Source: Gymnorhina tibicen (taxonomy: Eukaryota; Chordata; Aves; Passeriformes; Artamidae). Taken from it: a stretch of DNA of 64,000 bases. The position numbers were made by a program, and so were the translations under genes. Below, one piece after another: positions 23,801-33,299 of this stretch (its first letter is position 1; each line of letters opens with the position of its first letter). The stretch spans positions 1,788,906-1,852,905 of the forward strand of contig VXAZ01003832.1 of assembly GCA_013399875.1 (NCBI GenBank), given 5' to 3'. The notes beneath the pieces are model-generated. The model made no database searches. It was given only the letters and a program-made list of their open reading frames with translations, and had not been told where the DNA came from.

Positions 23801-26800
23801 ATTTGCCTGAAACTGCTCTCAAAAAGCTATTGTTTTATTCTGGCATAGACCACACCATAATACATTGTACTGGCCTTTATCCTATTTCTGTCTTTAACTT
23901 CATTTTAATGGAAATATGTGTTGCTTCATATTCTTCCAGCATCATTTCCAGCACTTGTATTGCATGTCTTGCTGGATGCTAAATTGCTTCAACCTGCTTT
24001 AAAGAGGTGGCACCTTCAACTGCATATTCGAATAGGAATGAGTATGACTCTTCATCATTAATATGGTCCTCTACTGGACACAATGGAGATGTTTTTATCA
24101 TAATTTTTCTGTTTGTTTACATTGAAAAAATACTGAGAGATTCAGGAGTAACAGCTTCAATTACAAACAGGATTTACATGGGAAACACTCCTGACCCTCA
24201 CAGTTCTTTCAATTCTTCACCTCCAAATACCTTCCTCCTTACTGCCCTGGCATCTGCTCATGTTTCATTTTCTCACTCCTGTCCTTCTGCCCACCAAGAT
24301 TACTCTCTTCCAGCTCTTCTCAAACCTCCCTTGCTATCCTACCAAGTCGGCCATTTCCTTTTCTCCTTTATCCTTTTAATCTCACAGGTCTCAGCAAGTT
24401 CTCCATTTTCCTTCATATGCCTACATTCCCCATATTACCACTGCTCCCCACTTTTCGCTTTAAAAGCTGAAGAACATTTCACTATATGGAGTGGCCAGAA
24501 CCCATCACACTCCTTTACAAATCAGCCAGCTGTTCAAACAGCTAAACTAAATCCTGTTGCTAGGAGAGTTGCACCAGGCAGCGAAGACTTGAACAAACAT
24601 TATGTTTTGAAACAAACCTTAATTTATCCTCACAACAGCAGGCAGATAAGAATCTGGTGGTCTAAATGAATGCCAATAGCAAAGACAAATTATGGGATCT
24701 GCAAACAACTCTGTGCAAGAACTCAATTCTAATAAAACACAAAGGTGTTTCTAAATTAAAATCAATTAACAGAATATAGGCCAATGCTCCTATGAAAAGA
24801 ATTTTGTTTAAAGTCACAGAAAGCACTGCAACCTTGGGCTATTCTGCTACTTGTAGAATCTACACAACATGAGAAATTAACTGGCAAGGAAACTACATTC
24901 CACCATGCTGAATCAAACACGGACAAGCTAAAATTTATAAGGTTGGTCAGATTTCACATTCCTCAATTCTAAGAAAAGTTACTATGGAGTGGTGACCCTT
25001 CCTAAGTCAGACAACTAGTGCCAGGATCAAACAGTATAATACACTGTTTACCTATTCAAGTTTACTCTTAAGGAAACCTGGCCCCTAGGCTATAAATCAA
25101 GTAAAGGCTTTTTACATTTAACAGAATTACACAAGTCTCCAGATAATTGCTTCACTGCAGAATCAATCCTTCAATTCTCCAATTAAAACCCAAAACAATA
25201 ATAAAGCCATTTCTGCACATAAAAGTAAAGAACATTTTTAGGATCGAAGACAAGCTGGTAAACTGGGACATCCAACTAGCCAACTCATTACAAAATCATA
25301 GCTCAATTCCATTTTAAATTAAAGCTATAACCAAATAACTGCCCTCCCTAAGAAAATGTTATAGACCCTTTAGAATGTGAACAGGAGCTCTTTATTTGCA
25401 ATAACTTTAACACATCAAATAGCTTTATCCATCCTAAAGGTCACTCAGCTTTGCAGCAGACCTCTTGATTTCATCTGACAAAATAGTTATTCACAGCATC
25501 TCTCTTACTCCTAATCACTTTTTGGTGGAAAGAATTGAATATATCCAACAGGTTCATGCAAATCATCTTCACAAGAATTTCTTCATTTTCCAATTAACTA
25601 GCAGCATAGTCCTCACTCTGGATATTCACCTCAGCTGCATAATCCAGCCATGGACCTCCCTGTAGCTCCTGCCTCAATCCACATTCTTCGTAAGACCGTA
25701 ACAATCAAATCAGAAAAATGACCTGACTATATAGATGGATTTTTAAGATCAAACCAAGTATGAAGTACAATTTTGCTTCAATACAAGTATGAGATTGGCA
25801 ATGGATCAAAGATACTGAAGCACCTAAGAGCAGAGATAGTTTAAATTTAACAGAGATTTTTCATCAGGAAGTACACCATAATTCCTGAGATGCTATGAAA
25901 TTGTACAAGATTTTTCACCAAGTTATACTGTTCGTGCTAGACAGGAGAAAAATTTAATTTGACACTATCTGCAATCTAAGACTGAAAAAGCTGTTGCAGT
26001 AACAGAAAAGGAATAAGTCACAACTTCAGCACTCCCTGCAACATTGAAGGTCAAGTTTAGGACCAAAGCAACAGTTCTGCATCCCCATGGCAGCTCCTAC
26101 CTCTGTAAAAATGATTCAGTAAAAAACTAAAGGATGCCTAGAACTCAAACACACGGCTATCCATAAGACAAGACAATTCTCACTAAGAGCACACATTGGA
26201 ATTCCCAATGGGACTACACAGCTCATTTACTACTGCAAATGCTCTTATATCAAGGGAATTCCCCTTGCAATACCCGCTAATTCTTCTAATATCTTTTGAG
26301 TCTGAGGAAAGGCATTGCAGTGGCAAACCCCACCAAGGTCCTTAAGTAGTACATATGCTTTTTTATTTGCCTTGTGCACAATCTTCCTTCAAACTAGTGC
26401 TCCCAAATATTAACTAAACACCTAAGCAGGTAAGATAAAACCTCATTACTTTTCTCTTTGAGCAGCTGTGCAATTTTAATCTCCAGATTAAATAAACTTA
26501 TTTCCAAATACAGGCTTGTATTCACCCCTACTGTACCGACAGCTTTGAATAAGTTAGAACCCAGGCTGCATGGTCTTCGCCCTTTGCAACAATATCATTG
26601 AGTCATGAGTTGAAATCCTGCTTTGGTTTGTAAAGCCAATTGTGCTTTAATCAGTTCTAAGATGTCTAAAAGTTTGTTCTTGAGGAGACAGTGTCTACAA
26701 GTAAAATTTCCTGTAACCTGTATAGAAATTAAGGCACTTGAGAAATTTGTATTTCGACGCTACCTATTATTTAAGGCTATAATGCACACAGTGGTCTGCT

Positions 26801-29800
26801 TTTTCCTTAAGGGCACTCTTAAAAATTAAAATGAAACAGAATAACAAAACTTAAAAGCTCTTGATATGTACTTTCAATTTCTGAAGACTGTGAATTAAGC
26901 TTAGTACCTGAAAGGAACTTAACACAGATAGCCTACCTGTCTGCTGCCATAACCAAAGGGAGTACTTGAGAAATTGGTGGTAACGCTGTGTAGGATGATT
27001 TCACCACTCAAAGATCCAGAAGCAATGTAGCCATCATTCCAATTATATGCAACACACGTGACTTCATCTTTATGATCCTGTGGGAAAGGGAGGTTAGAGG
27101 GAGAGTGTTAAAGACATTCTTCCTAATTTATGCTTTTGCAAAAAAACTTCAGCTTGATTTTCTATGACCATCTGTAACATTTTAAAAGATTTAAGAGCTG
27201 TTATGGAATATCACGGAAAACAGCAGCAAAACATACCAAAGATCAATCATAACCACTCTCTGACTGTTTGCATTAGGTGGTTTTAATAAATTAGTAAAGA
27301 TGATCATGTAATTATATACAATATTTTAATAAGACAACCACAGAGATATTTACGACAGGTGTTATGAACATTATTTTAAAAGTAAAGTCTCCCAGAAACC
27401 AGTGATATTTGAATGCACTTTCTGTTAATCTGATGTGCTACTGCCAACTTCCCCTTCTGTCACTTTTAGCATTAACACACGTATTTACCAACTAGCTTTT
27501 CAGTACAGTCATTTGCAGTGATGATATTGTGTATAATGAACATGTTATTGTTTCCCTATATTCCTATACAGGGGAAGACAATCGAGTACTTCTAACCCAA
27601 AAGTTAGGAATAGATATTTGAAGTATTGTATTGGCTACCTAGCAGTTTTGTTTCAAACTGTAAAGAAAAAAAGTATAAATCAAAGCTGAAGTTTCATAGC
27701 CTCTTAAAACAGTGGTGCTAAATAAGGGCCAACCATCTACCTAAGGAATCTGGGAAAGATACTAAGCCATCCTAAGTTTTGTGCATCATAAAAAGGTTTT
27801 AGAGAATTCATACTGTATCAGTTAGAAGACAACCATCTCCCAGTCTTGCACATTAGTTCTGCTACAGTATTCTACAAATACAGAAGTGTTTTCTCACTTG
27901 ACATATCAGAAACAGCAATTACCTAAAATGCAACTCCTGGAAAAAAAAAAATCCCCATCAGACAGTATCAATAAAAGTTTGCAAAATAAGAAGTATATTC
28001 TTAAAATTTAACCATATATTATTATAGAATTGTACTCTGAAAACACCAAGTTATATATGTCTGTTAAATTTGCTACTTACAGCACATAAAGAACGCAAAC
28101 TTCAACAAGACCCAGATGTGTGCTAGCTCCTATCTGTGACCTTGATCCTACAGACACCAGACTTAGAGAAAGTGTATTTTTTACAGTTGGCAGCAAAACC
28201 TGGGAGTGGAAAGCTACAGTTCTTCCTCAGCCAAACTTACCTTTAGGCTGCGGTAAATCTTTCTGGACTTCAAATCCCAGATATTAACTGTGTTATCAAG
28301 GCCTCCACTGACAACATATGAAGAACTAGAATTCAAGCTCACGCATGTCTGTTTTGCCTAACGGAGAAAGAAGAAAAAAGTATGTTAAAGATAATTAAGG
28401 GATTTAATCAAATCTACTTAAAAGCACACTGATGTGCATTTTCATTTTCATCAGCATGAACAGTCCCACTGACAGACCTATTCATACTCTACATCCAGTC
28501 CAGTTTGGACATACATTTAATATACTTTAAAATATAAGTATACTAATGAATAAACCCTCAAATGCTCGCACTTCCCCATTCCCATTTCAAATTTTTTGGT
28601 GCCTTTTCCTCCAATATGCATTTTCCCTTTAAATTATAGCTCTGTAAAGTGCAATCATAGTCTTTTATTCAGGTTTTTTTAAAAAAAAGTCCTAAGTTAA
28701 GGAAAAAAAAACTCTTTAGAAGAAAATCAAGAAGTTGTCTAAGTTACATACTTCACATTCCCTAAACATTACAGGGAATATTATAGCAGCAAACCTCATA
28801 ATTCGGTTAAGTGATTCTTTTTAAAATAATCACTGAAGTACCAGCTTTTGAAAAAAAAAGTCCATCTTAATGACAGGCCTACATTGAGGACAAATTATTA
28901 TTCAGTTCCATCATGTTGAAAATTCACTTTTAAGTTCTCAAGATTTGATTGAAGAAAAAACAAGTCCATCTAATTATTGACATGGTAAAATTGCAAGGGA
29001 TTGCATTAGTTATAGATCAAATTTAGTGATATCTTCAGAACAAACACTCCACCTTTGAAAGAGTTTGCTTCAGCACCCTAAAAGCAAGGTTTGAACAACT
29101 TTTCAGAAAATTCCCAGTCCAAATTAGCATTACAACAGCTATCCAAGGAGAATAATTACAATGGTTTAGAACACTAATAAGCTATTTAAGTGACTAGGTG
29201 AAGAGATTCTTCTAAAACTAAGTCCAGCTTTTTGAAGTGCCACACTTCCATTTAACAGGGGAACAAAAAAAAAGCTTTGAACACAACAGAAATTCTCTTG
29301 TTTCTTGCCATTCCAGAAGCTGGCACATGTACACTCCAAGAACAACCTCTACATTGTTCTGTAACATACATCTTATGTTTTCCAGTGTACAATTCACAAG
29401 CACGCATACTACTGATGGTTCAAGTTGGAAAATGAGTTCAAACTTGAGCTCTATTCCATCTCCTACACATTTGGTCACATCTGAACCACTGACTGCTTCA
29501 AGTTATCGTATTTGAATAACTGCATCTGTATCTTCTTACTGACAGAACTATTTTCAAAGTACGATTGCCCCCACTCTTTAAATGTGTTTAACAATACACA
29601 AGGAAATGTTTTTACCTGTGTGTCATAATTCTAACAATACTAAAATTAAATTGATCCCAATATGCAGAACAGATGTGAGACATACAGGATACAAAGTGAA
29701 GTGCGGAAAAAATGAGGGAAAAGCATGACTCATACTTACTCCTTCAGCTATTTCAAACAGTGGAACAGGTTTGCTTTTACAGCTTGAAACAACTATTTTA

Positions 29801-31850
29801 TCACCAGCAGCAGAAGCAGTGGCCAGGTATCTATCTTTGTCACAAGTTAAGGAGCATAATTGTAGGATACTGGTGATTAATAAAAGCAACAGGAAGTTTC
29901 CCTTATTGAACAGAAGACAGATTGGCTAAACAGTCTAAAGCACCCTACCTTGAAGGGACCTAGAAACAGAACCATAAGGCTGTTTTCCAAGCTTTCATTA
30001 AGAAGCTCTTGGATTAACTGCAGCCCTTACTTGCCAATGCAAGAGAGAGCAACTTCTTTGAGAGAAAAGATGAGAAATATCTGCCAGGTATTATTTAAGA
30101 GCTCTTTACCACTAAGGCAGCTTATCCAGTCTACAATCCTGTTTCCCCACACCCCCAAGTAAGAGCTCCATTTATCACCAGCTCAAAGGAATGTCTGTTG
30201 CTGTTAGCAGACTATGGATTTAAAGAATGGTCCTGGTCATGACAAATGTTAGACTACTTCACCATACAGTTTCTAGAGTACAATGAGCAGTTGCTAATTT
30301 CTCCCACTCTGTACTGAGAAAAGAAAAACAAAAGCCCAAAAAGGACCTTTTATGAAACTAAGTACTCCAAAGTAATAGGAACATTTATAGAACCACAGAG
30401 CAGGGAGACTGCATCTGCACCACCACCGAACAAACTGAGTAATCATTTAGTCTTCAGGCCAATGCCCATTGTGATTTTGTACTTGCTCATTTAAGAATAA
30501 CAGGTTAATTGGCTGGATTTAACACAAGAGAACCAGTAGGCAGAGTAGTGCTTGCTATTGCTTTCATTATTTTAAGGCACTTTTTTAGAATTTTACACAA
30601 CTATGCAGAACCAAAACTAATGCTTTATCCCTAACAAGTTGACAAGTCTATAAAGCAAGGTTCTTCCTTGTTTCAGTTTTGGAAGATGAAGAGGAGACTT
30701 GGTAGAAGAAAGCATGTCAGACAGACTGTCTTTAGATAAAGTTTACTAAACACATACAAGTGTGTATGCATATACATGAAAACATATCTGTGCTTCAAAT
30801 TGTCTGCAAGCTCCACAGCTAAAACATGCATTTGTGTTCCAACTGGTGTAACTTTTTTTCTCATACATTGACTTAGAGGACAGACATTCAGAACTTGCAG
30901 GACTCAGCTGTTATGTGCCAGCATCCCGTCCTCCTTCTACATCAAGATGAGGCACCGCCACCTTGTTCTGTGACAGCCATACAAGCTGTTCACCTGACAG
31001 CCCACTGAGATTTCTCATATGTTCATCTAACACTTGGCCCCTCATATCATTATCCTAGAACTTCCAACTCAGAGGTGAAAGAACTAAATGGGTCAGATCC
31101 ATTTTGACGATAAACCACCACCACCCTATGGATGTTTTCCTACACAACCAATGCCTTTGTGCTTCCTCTCTAAATGCTACAAGCAATGGAAAGAAAACCA
31201 GTGCCTACAGGGTTAGAGGTAAGTGTACGCTATCAAAGACTCTCAGAATCAATGAGAAGGTGTCCCTGGGAAAAAAAATCTTTGATTACCATTTTCCTCA
31301 CTACATTATGTATAGAATTTTGCTACACTAGCAATTGCTTTGTTCAAGCTTGTCAGTTAATTGAGCACTGTCTTAAAAGCAAGTATCATAATCAACTACT
31401 GTAGAAACAAATGAGTAAGCTTTGCAGTTGGCAGGCAATTCAGGCATATTATAGCCATTAGAAAAAGCGTGGGCTTCTAAGAGATACAAAACTTCTTCAG
31501 AATTATTTGCCATCATAAACTGATACTATAAATCCCTTCAACACTGGGAACCACAAAACTTTGATCAAAAGACATACCAATTTTTTTCTACAAGACTTCA
31601 AAATGCATCAGGCCTGTGTTTTACAAGCACTTCAGTAAAAAAAAAGGAAAGGAAAAAAACCAGTGGCATTTTGCAGAACACCCACAAAAATATGGCTGAA
31701 ACTGTAAAGGATACTATTGCTGGCCCAGCATAGTGAACTGACTGGATGTGAGGGCGTATGTGGGTTGAACTGCTCCACCACAGTTAGAGTTGAGGAATCC
31801 CATATTTTAATGTCATCTCCTGATGAGGCAAAACGTATGCTTTCTTGCAT
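11356..31850 (-). CDS. NEDD1: NEDD1, gamma-tubulin ring complex targeting protein (complete coding region, 14 exons)
   Basis: NEDD1 (GCP-WD) is the WD40 adaptor that recruits the gamma-tubulin ring complex to centrosomes, spindle microtubules and mitotic chromatin, allowing microtubule nucleation. Fourteen coding exons sum to 1,980 nt, giving 659 residues plus stop against 660 in human, with GT-AG junctions and matching phases throughout. Residues 1 to about 310 form the WD40 beta-propeller (for example [10 protein letters not shown] and [10 protein letters not shown]). Residues about 311-550 are a Ser/Thr-rich regulatory linker that keeps FSPVRD (S409, equivalent to human S411) and VGSPIKEE. 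The C-terminal 90 or so residues form the helical gamma-tubulin-binding tail, ending [14 protein letters not shown]. The start ATG at 31,850-31,848 matches the human N-terminus ([13 protein letters not shown]). The upstream neighbour is CFAP54, on the same strand. Oddities: an extra segment at the start of coding exon 10 and a changed Cdk1-site region. Identity is by recalled similarity to human NEDD1; no search was run. Confidence 0.97.
12151..12217 (-). CDS. NEDD1: NEDD1 coding exon 13 (residues 603-625)
   Basis: A 67-nt exon, acceptor CCCCAG before 12,217, donor GTATGT after 12,151. Encodes [19 protein letters not shown] then HMQL, nearly identical to human. Confidence 0.95.
14482..14638 (-). 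CDS. NEDD1: NEDD1 coding exon 12 (residues 551-603)
   Basis: Acceptor TGTAAAG before 14,638; donor GTACTG after 14,482. 157 nt encoding [17 protein letters not shown] and [18 protein letters not shown], the start of the helical gamma-tubulin-binding tail. Confidence 0.95.
14951..15089 (-). CDS. NEDD1: NEDD1 coding exon 11 (residues 505-551)
   Basis: Acceptor TTGTCAG before 15,089; donor GTAAGT after 14,951. 139 nt encoding [27 protein letters not shown] and LPVNGTTST. The least conserved part of the protein; covers the region of the human Cdk1 site. Confidence 0.9.
15816..16039 (-). CDS. NEDD1: NEDD1 coding exon 10 (residues 430-504)
   Basis: Acceptor TTTTAG before 16,039; donor GTATTC after 15,816. 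224 nt encoding [27 protein letters not shown] and [11 protein letters not shown]. An internal in-phase acceptor (GGTTTAG) would start the exon at 16,006 and remove 11 codons that seem absent from human NEDD1. Confidence 0.92.
16446..16493 (-). CDS. NEDD1: NEDD1 coding exon 9 (residues 414-430)
   Basis: A 48-nt exon, acceptor TTTGTAG before 16,493 and donor GTAAGC after 16,446. Encodes [17 protein letters not shown], matching the human DAVVNKG...GKGDG stretch. Found by phase and splice sites, since it is too short to show as an open frame. Confidence 0.88.
16673..16804 (-). CDS. NEDD1: NEDD1 coding exon 8 (residues 370-414)
   Basis: Acceptor TTTGAAG before 16,804; donor GTAAGT after 16,673. 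132 nt encoding [19 protein letters not shown]409 sits in the FSP motif equivalent to human phospho-site S411, linked to augmin-dependent spindle recruitment. Confidence 0.95.
17263..17338. repeat. AT-rich tandem repeat, 28-bp period
   Basis: Two near-identical 28-base units (17,276-17,303 and 17,304-17,331; start AAAATCAATTTATATATTCT) plus partial copies on both sides. They lie in a NEDD1 intron. Confidence 0.8.
19370..19556 (-). CDS. NEDD1: NEDD1 coding exon 7 (residues 308-370)
   Basis: Acceptor TTCTTCAG before 19,556; donor GTAATG after 19,370. 187 nt encoding the start of the Ser/Thr-rich linker ([22 protein letters not shown]). Less conserved than the propeller, as expected for this linker. 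Confidence 0.93.
20504..20705 (-). CDS. NEDD1: NEDD1 coding exon 6 (residues 240-307)
   Basis: Acceptor TTTGAAG before 20,705; donor GTAAAA after 20,504. 202 nt encoding [18 protein letters not shown] and [15 protein letters not shown], the last propeller blades. Confidence 0.95.
20778..20824. repeat. Poly-A run (29 A) followed by (AT)n
   Basis: Twenty-nine consecutive A then CATATATATATATAT. A simple repeat in the NEDD1 intron just upstream of coding exon 6. A retroposed poly-A tail is possible, but no inserted body was recognised beside it. Confidence 0.85.
21695..21924 (-). CDS. NEDD1: NEDD1 coding exon 5 (residues 164-240)
   Basis: Acceptor TTTTACAG before 21,924; donor GTGAGT after 21,695. 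230 nt encoding [32 protein letters not shown] and [10 protein letters not shown]. Ends two bases into codon 240. The intron before it is the largest in the gene, about 5.0 kb, and holds a CR1 fragment. Confidence 0.96.
23190..23765 (-). mobile_element. CR1-type LINE fragment, broken and internally deleted
   Basis: Read on the minus strand it shows CR1 reverse-transcriptase polyprotein remnants: [10 protein letters not shown] near 23,765 (the DFSKAFDTV motif of the RT domain), then [16 protein letters not shown] and [20 protein letters not shown] in the C-terminal region. Its 3' end is at about 23,190, where the plus strand begins AATCACAGAATCG, the reverse complement of the usual CR1 tail. 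The jump from RT motif to C-terminal part implies a large internal deletion. Frames are broken, so it is dead. Confidence 0.9.
24007..24669 (+). other. Long chance open frame in pyrimidine-rich intron DNA
   Basis: 220 codons without a stop, antisense to NEDD1. Composition is rich in Ser, Pro, Leu and Phe, following a C/T-rich strand that avoids stop codons. No domain was recognised and there is no promoter or splice context. Probably not a gene. Confidence 0.6.
26937..27077 (-). CDS. NEDD1: NEDD1 coding exon 4 (residues 117-163)
   Basis: Acceptor CACAG before 27,077; donor GTAGGC after 26,937. 141 nt in phase 0, encoding [16 protein letters not shown] and a [12 protein letters not shown] blade. 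Confidence 0.95.
28241..28357 (-). CDS. NEDD1: NEDD1 coding exon 3 (residues 78-116)
   Basis: Acceptor TTAG before 28,357; donor GTAAGT after 28,241. 117 nt in phase 0, encoding [12 protein letters not shown] through [12 protein letters not shown], a clear WD-repeat signature. Confidence 0.95.
29740..29834 (-). CDS. NEDD1: NEDD1 coding exon 2 (residues 46-77)
   Basis: Acceptor ACAAAG before 29,834; donor GTAAGT after 29,740. Encodes [19 protein letters not shown] through FEIAEG, the blade 1-2 region. Phase enters at 1 and leaves at 0. Confidence 0.95.
31715..31850 (-). CDS. NEDD1: NEDD1 coding exon 1 (residues 1-46)
   Basis: The ATG at 31,850-31,848 opens [18 protein letters not shown], the first propeller blade. 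The acceptor upstream of the ATG is an AG at 31,860-31,859 or 31,854-31,853, leaving a few bases of 5' UTR. The donor after 31,715 reads AATA then GTATCC; the exon ends one base into codon 46. Confidence 0.95.
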
Positions 31851-32809
31851 GGCTGTACCTGTTTTAGCAGAAAGAAATGAATAAGTGAAAACACATAAAA
31901 GAAAAATATAAACCAGGCAACCTAACAATTCAAAATAACAATTTTAAATGGTACAGTTGAAGTTTTCCAGATAACCGCGACGTTTATTTGGAGAGTTAAA
32001 CAGTTAGTACCATTCAGCTGTATACACGAATGAAAGCAGAAGACACTCCAAGCTTTTGCTACTTGAATTCTTGCAGGAAATGCGTGATTTCTTTTTCACA
32101 AAGCCATCCCCTCTATGGCATCAAGAGACTAAAATGAAGCTTTTATCTCCACAGTCCACAGCTGCCTACCAGGAAGCCCTGGGTATTCGAAGGACCCATT
32201 TCCCACCAGTAGATGGGGATATACAAACCAGAATCAAACTGTTGCAGGGGAAGGCTGGGAGTATGGACCTAAAGGACTCACTTCAGCGTTCATCTCACCA
32301 TTCCAAAGGAGACATCCGAGAATCCTTTAAACTAAACCATTGGAAGTAGAATATGAGCGACAACGAGTCACCTTTCATCGCAGCTTACGAAACAAAAAGG
32401 CCAGGAACAACGTACTGCTACTTGTTTTAACTGACACCGCTCTAAGACTTAAAGCCAGGCTAACCAGTGCCTGGTTTGAAACGTTTACTCTCAGCTTTTT
32501 ACTCCTGGTAATTTTAAACTACCGACAAACGAGGACTCTAAACGTGAGCCTTCCCTTCAGCTGAAAACATAACCACCCCTTAGCCAAAGTTTGCGGGAGT
32601 TTCCACACAGCTTTAGGCCATTCATTCTTACTGCCGGGAGTATTAACACTCAAAAAACTACTCGAGAAATTCAGGGTCCACGTACGCCTTCCCTCGACAT
32701 CACCCCGCGGAGCCGCTCCTCCCGCCTCACACGGAGCTTGTCTCCCGCTCCCCACTTCAGCGCCGGAGGCCGCGGGAGGAGCCGCTCGGCGCGCCCCGCC
32801 CCGTCCCAC

Positions 32810-32827
32810 GGCATCGGCATCGGCATC
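32810..32827. repeat. Three tandem GGCATC hexamers
   Basis: Three perfect copies inside the NEDD1 CpG island, downstream of the candidate 5' exon, so within the first intron. Confidence 0.85.
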
Positions 32828-32874
32828 GCCACCGCCCGACCCCGCTCCCGCGCTCTCCCCGCGGCGCTGCGCAC

Positions 32875-32990
32875 CTGGCCGGGTGGGCACCGGGCCGAGC
32901 CCCCGCTCCTCTCCTCGCCTCGCCGGCCCGGCCCAGCGCCGCCTGGATGACCGGCCCAGCCCCGGCTCCGCCCGCNCTTGCCGCGGCTCG
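32875..32990 (-). other. NEDD1: Candidate NEDD1 5' UTR exon
   Basis: On the minus strand CCAG then GTGCGC is a plausible donor, with the exon ending at 32,875. It would splice about 1.0 kb to the acceptor just ahead of the ATG exon. The transcription start is not determined; the upper limit is a guess. Confidence 0.4.
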
Positions 32991-33299
32991 CGCGCCCTTA
33001 AGGGCCGGGACGCGACCGGAGCAGTAACTGGGCCCATCCCGGAGCGGCCGCCGGGGCCCCTGACCCGGTGCGGGCACGGAGCCGCTCCTTGGCAGCTGCT
33101 GAAGGAAGGTGGCGCTGGCCACGTATTGGCAATAAACCCGCTGTGGGTGTGTTTGAGGGGCACCGCATCCGGCATCTGCCGCGTTTTGAATTGGAAACGC
33201 AGAGGAAGTTGTGTGTTGCAGGGGTGACCAAAAGTAACCAGCACAGCGCGTATCTGGGATGTCCGTACATCTGGGATACGGGGATAGCATAGTGACAGA

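Larger units (their letters stand above)
21925..31714 (-). other. NEDD1: NEDD1 introns, 5' half
   Basis: Introns between coding exons 1 and 5. The largest holds a CR1 LINE fragment (23,190-23,765) and a pyrimidine-rich open stretch (24,007-24,669). The rest is AT-rich sequence with nothing recognised. Confidence 0.6.
32690..33110 (-). promoter_or_regulatory. NEDD1: CpG-island promoter of NEDD1
   Basis: A GC- and CpG-rich block about 1 kb upstream of the NEDD1 start exon, with GC-box-like elements and no TATA box seen. Contains one unknown base at 32,976 and a GGCATC hexamer triplet at 32,810-32,827. Long open frames on both strands here (up to 241 codons) come from the GC richness. Confidence 0.85.

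Noticed and set aside
32519..33290. Open frames up to 241 codons over the NEDD1 promoter
   Set aside because: They overlap each other in different frames and strands, contain an unknown base, and coincide with the CpG island. They are composition artefacts.
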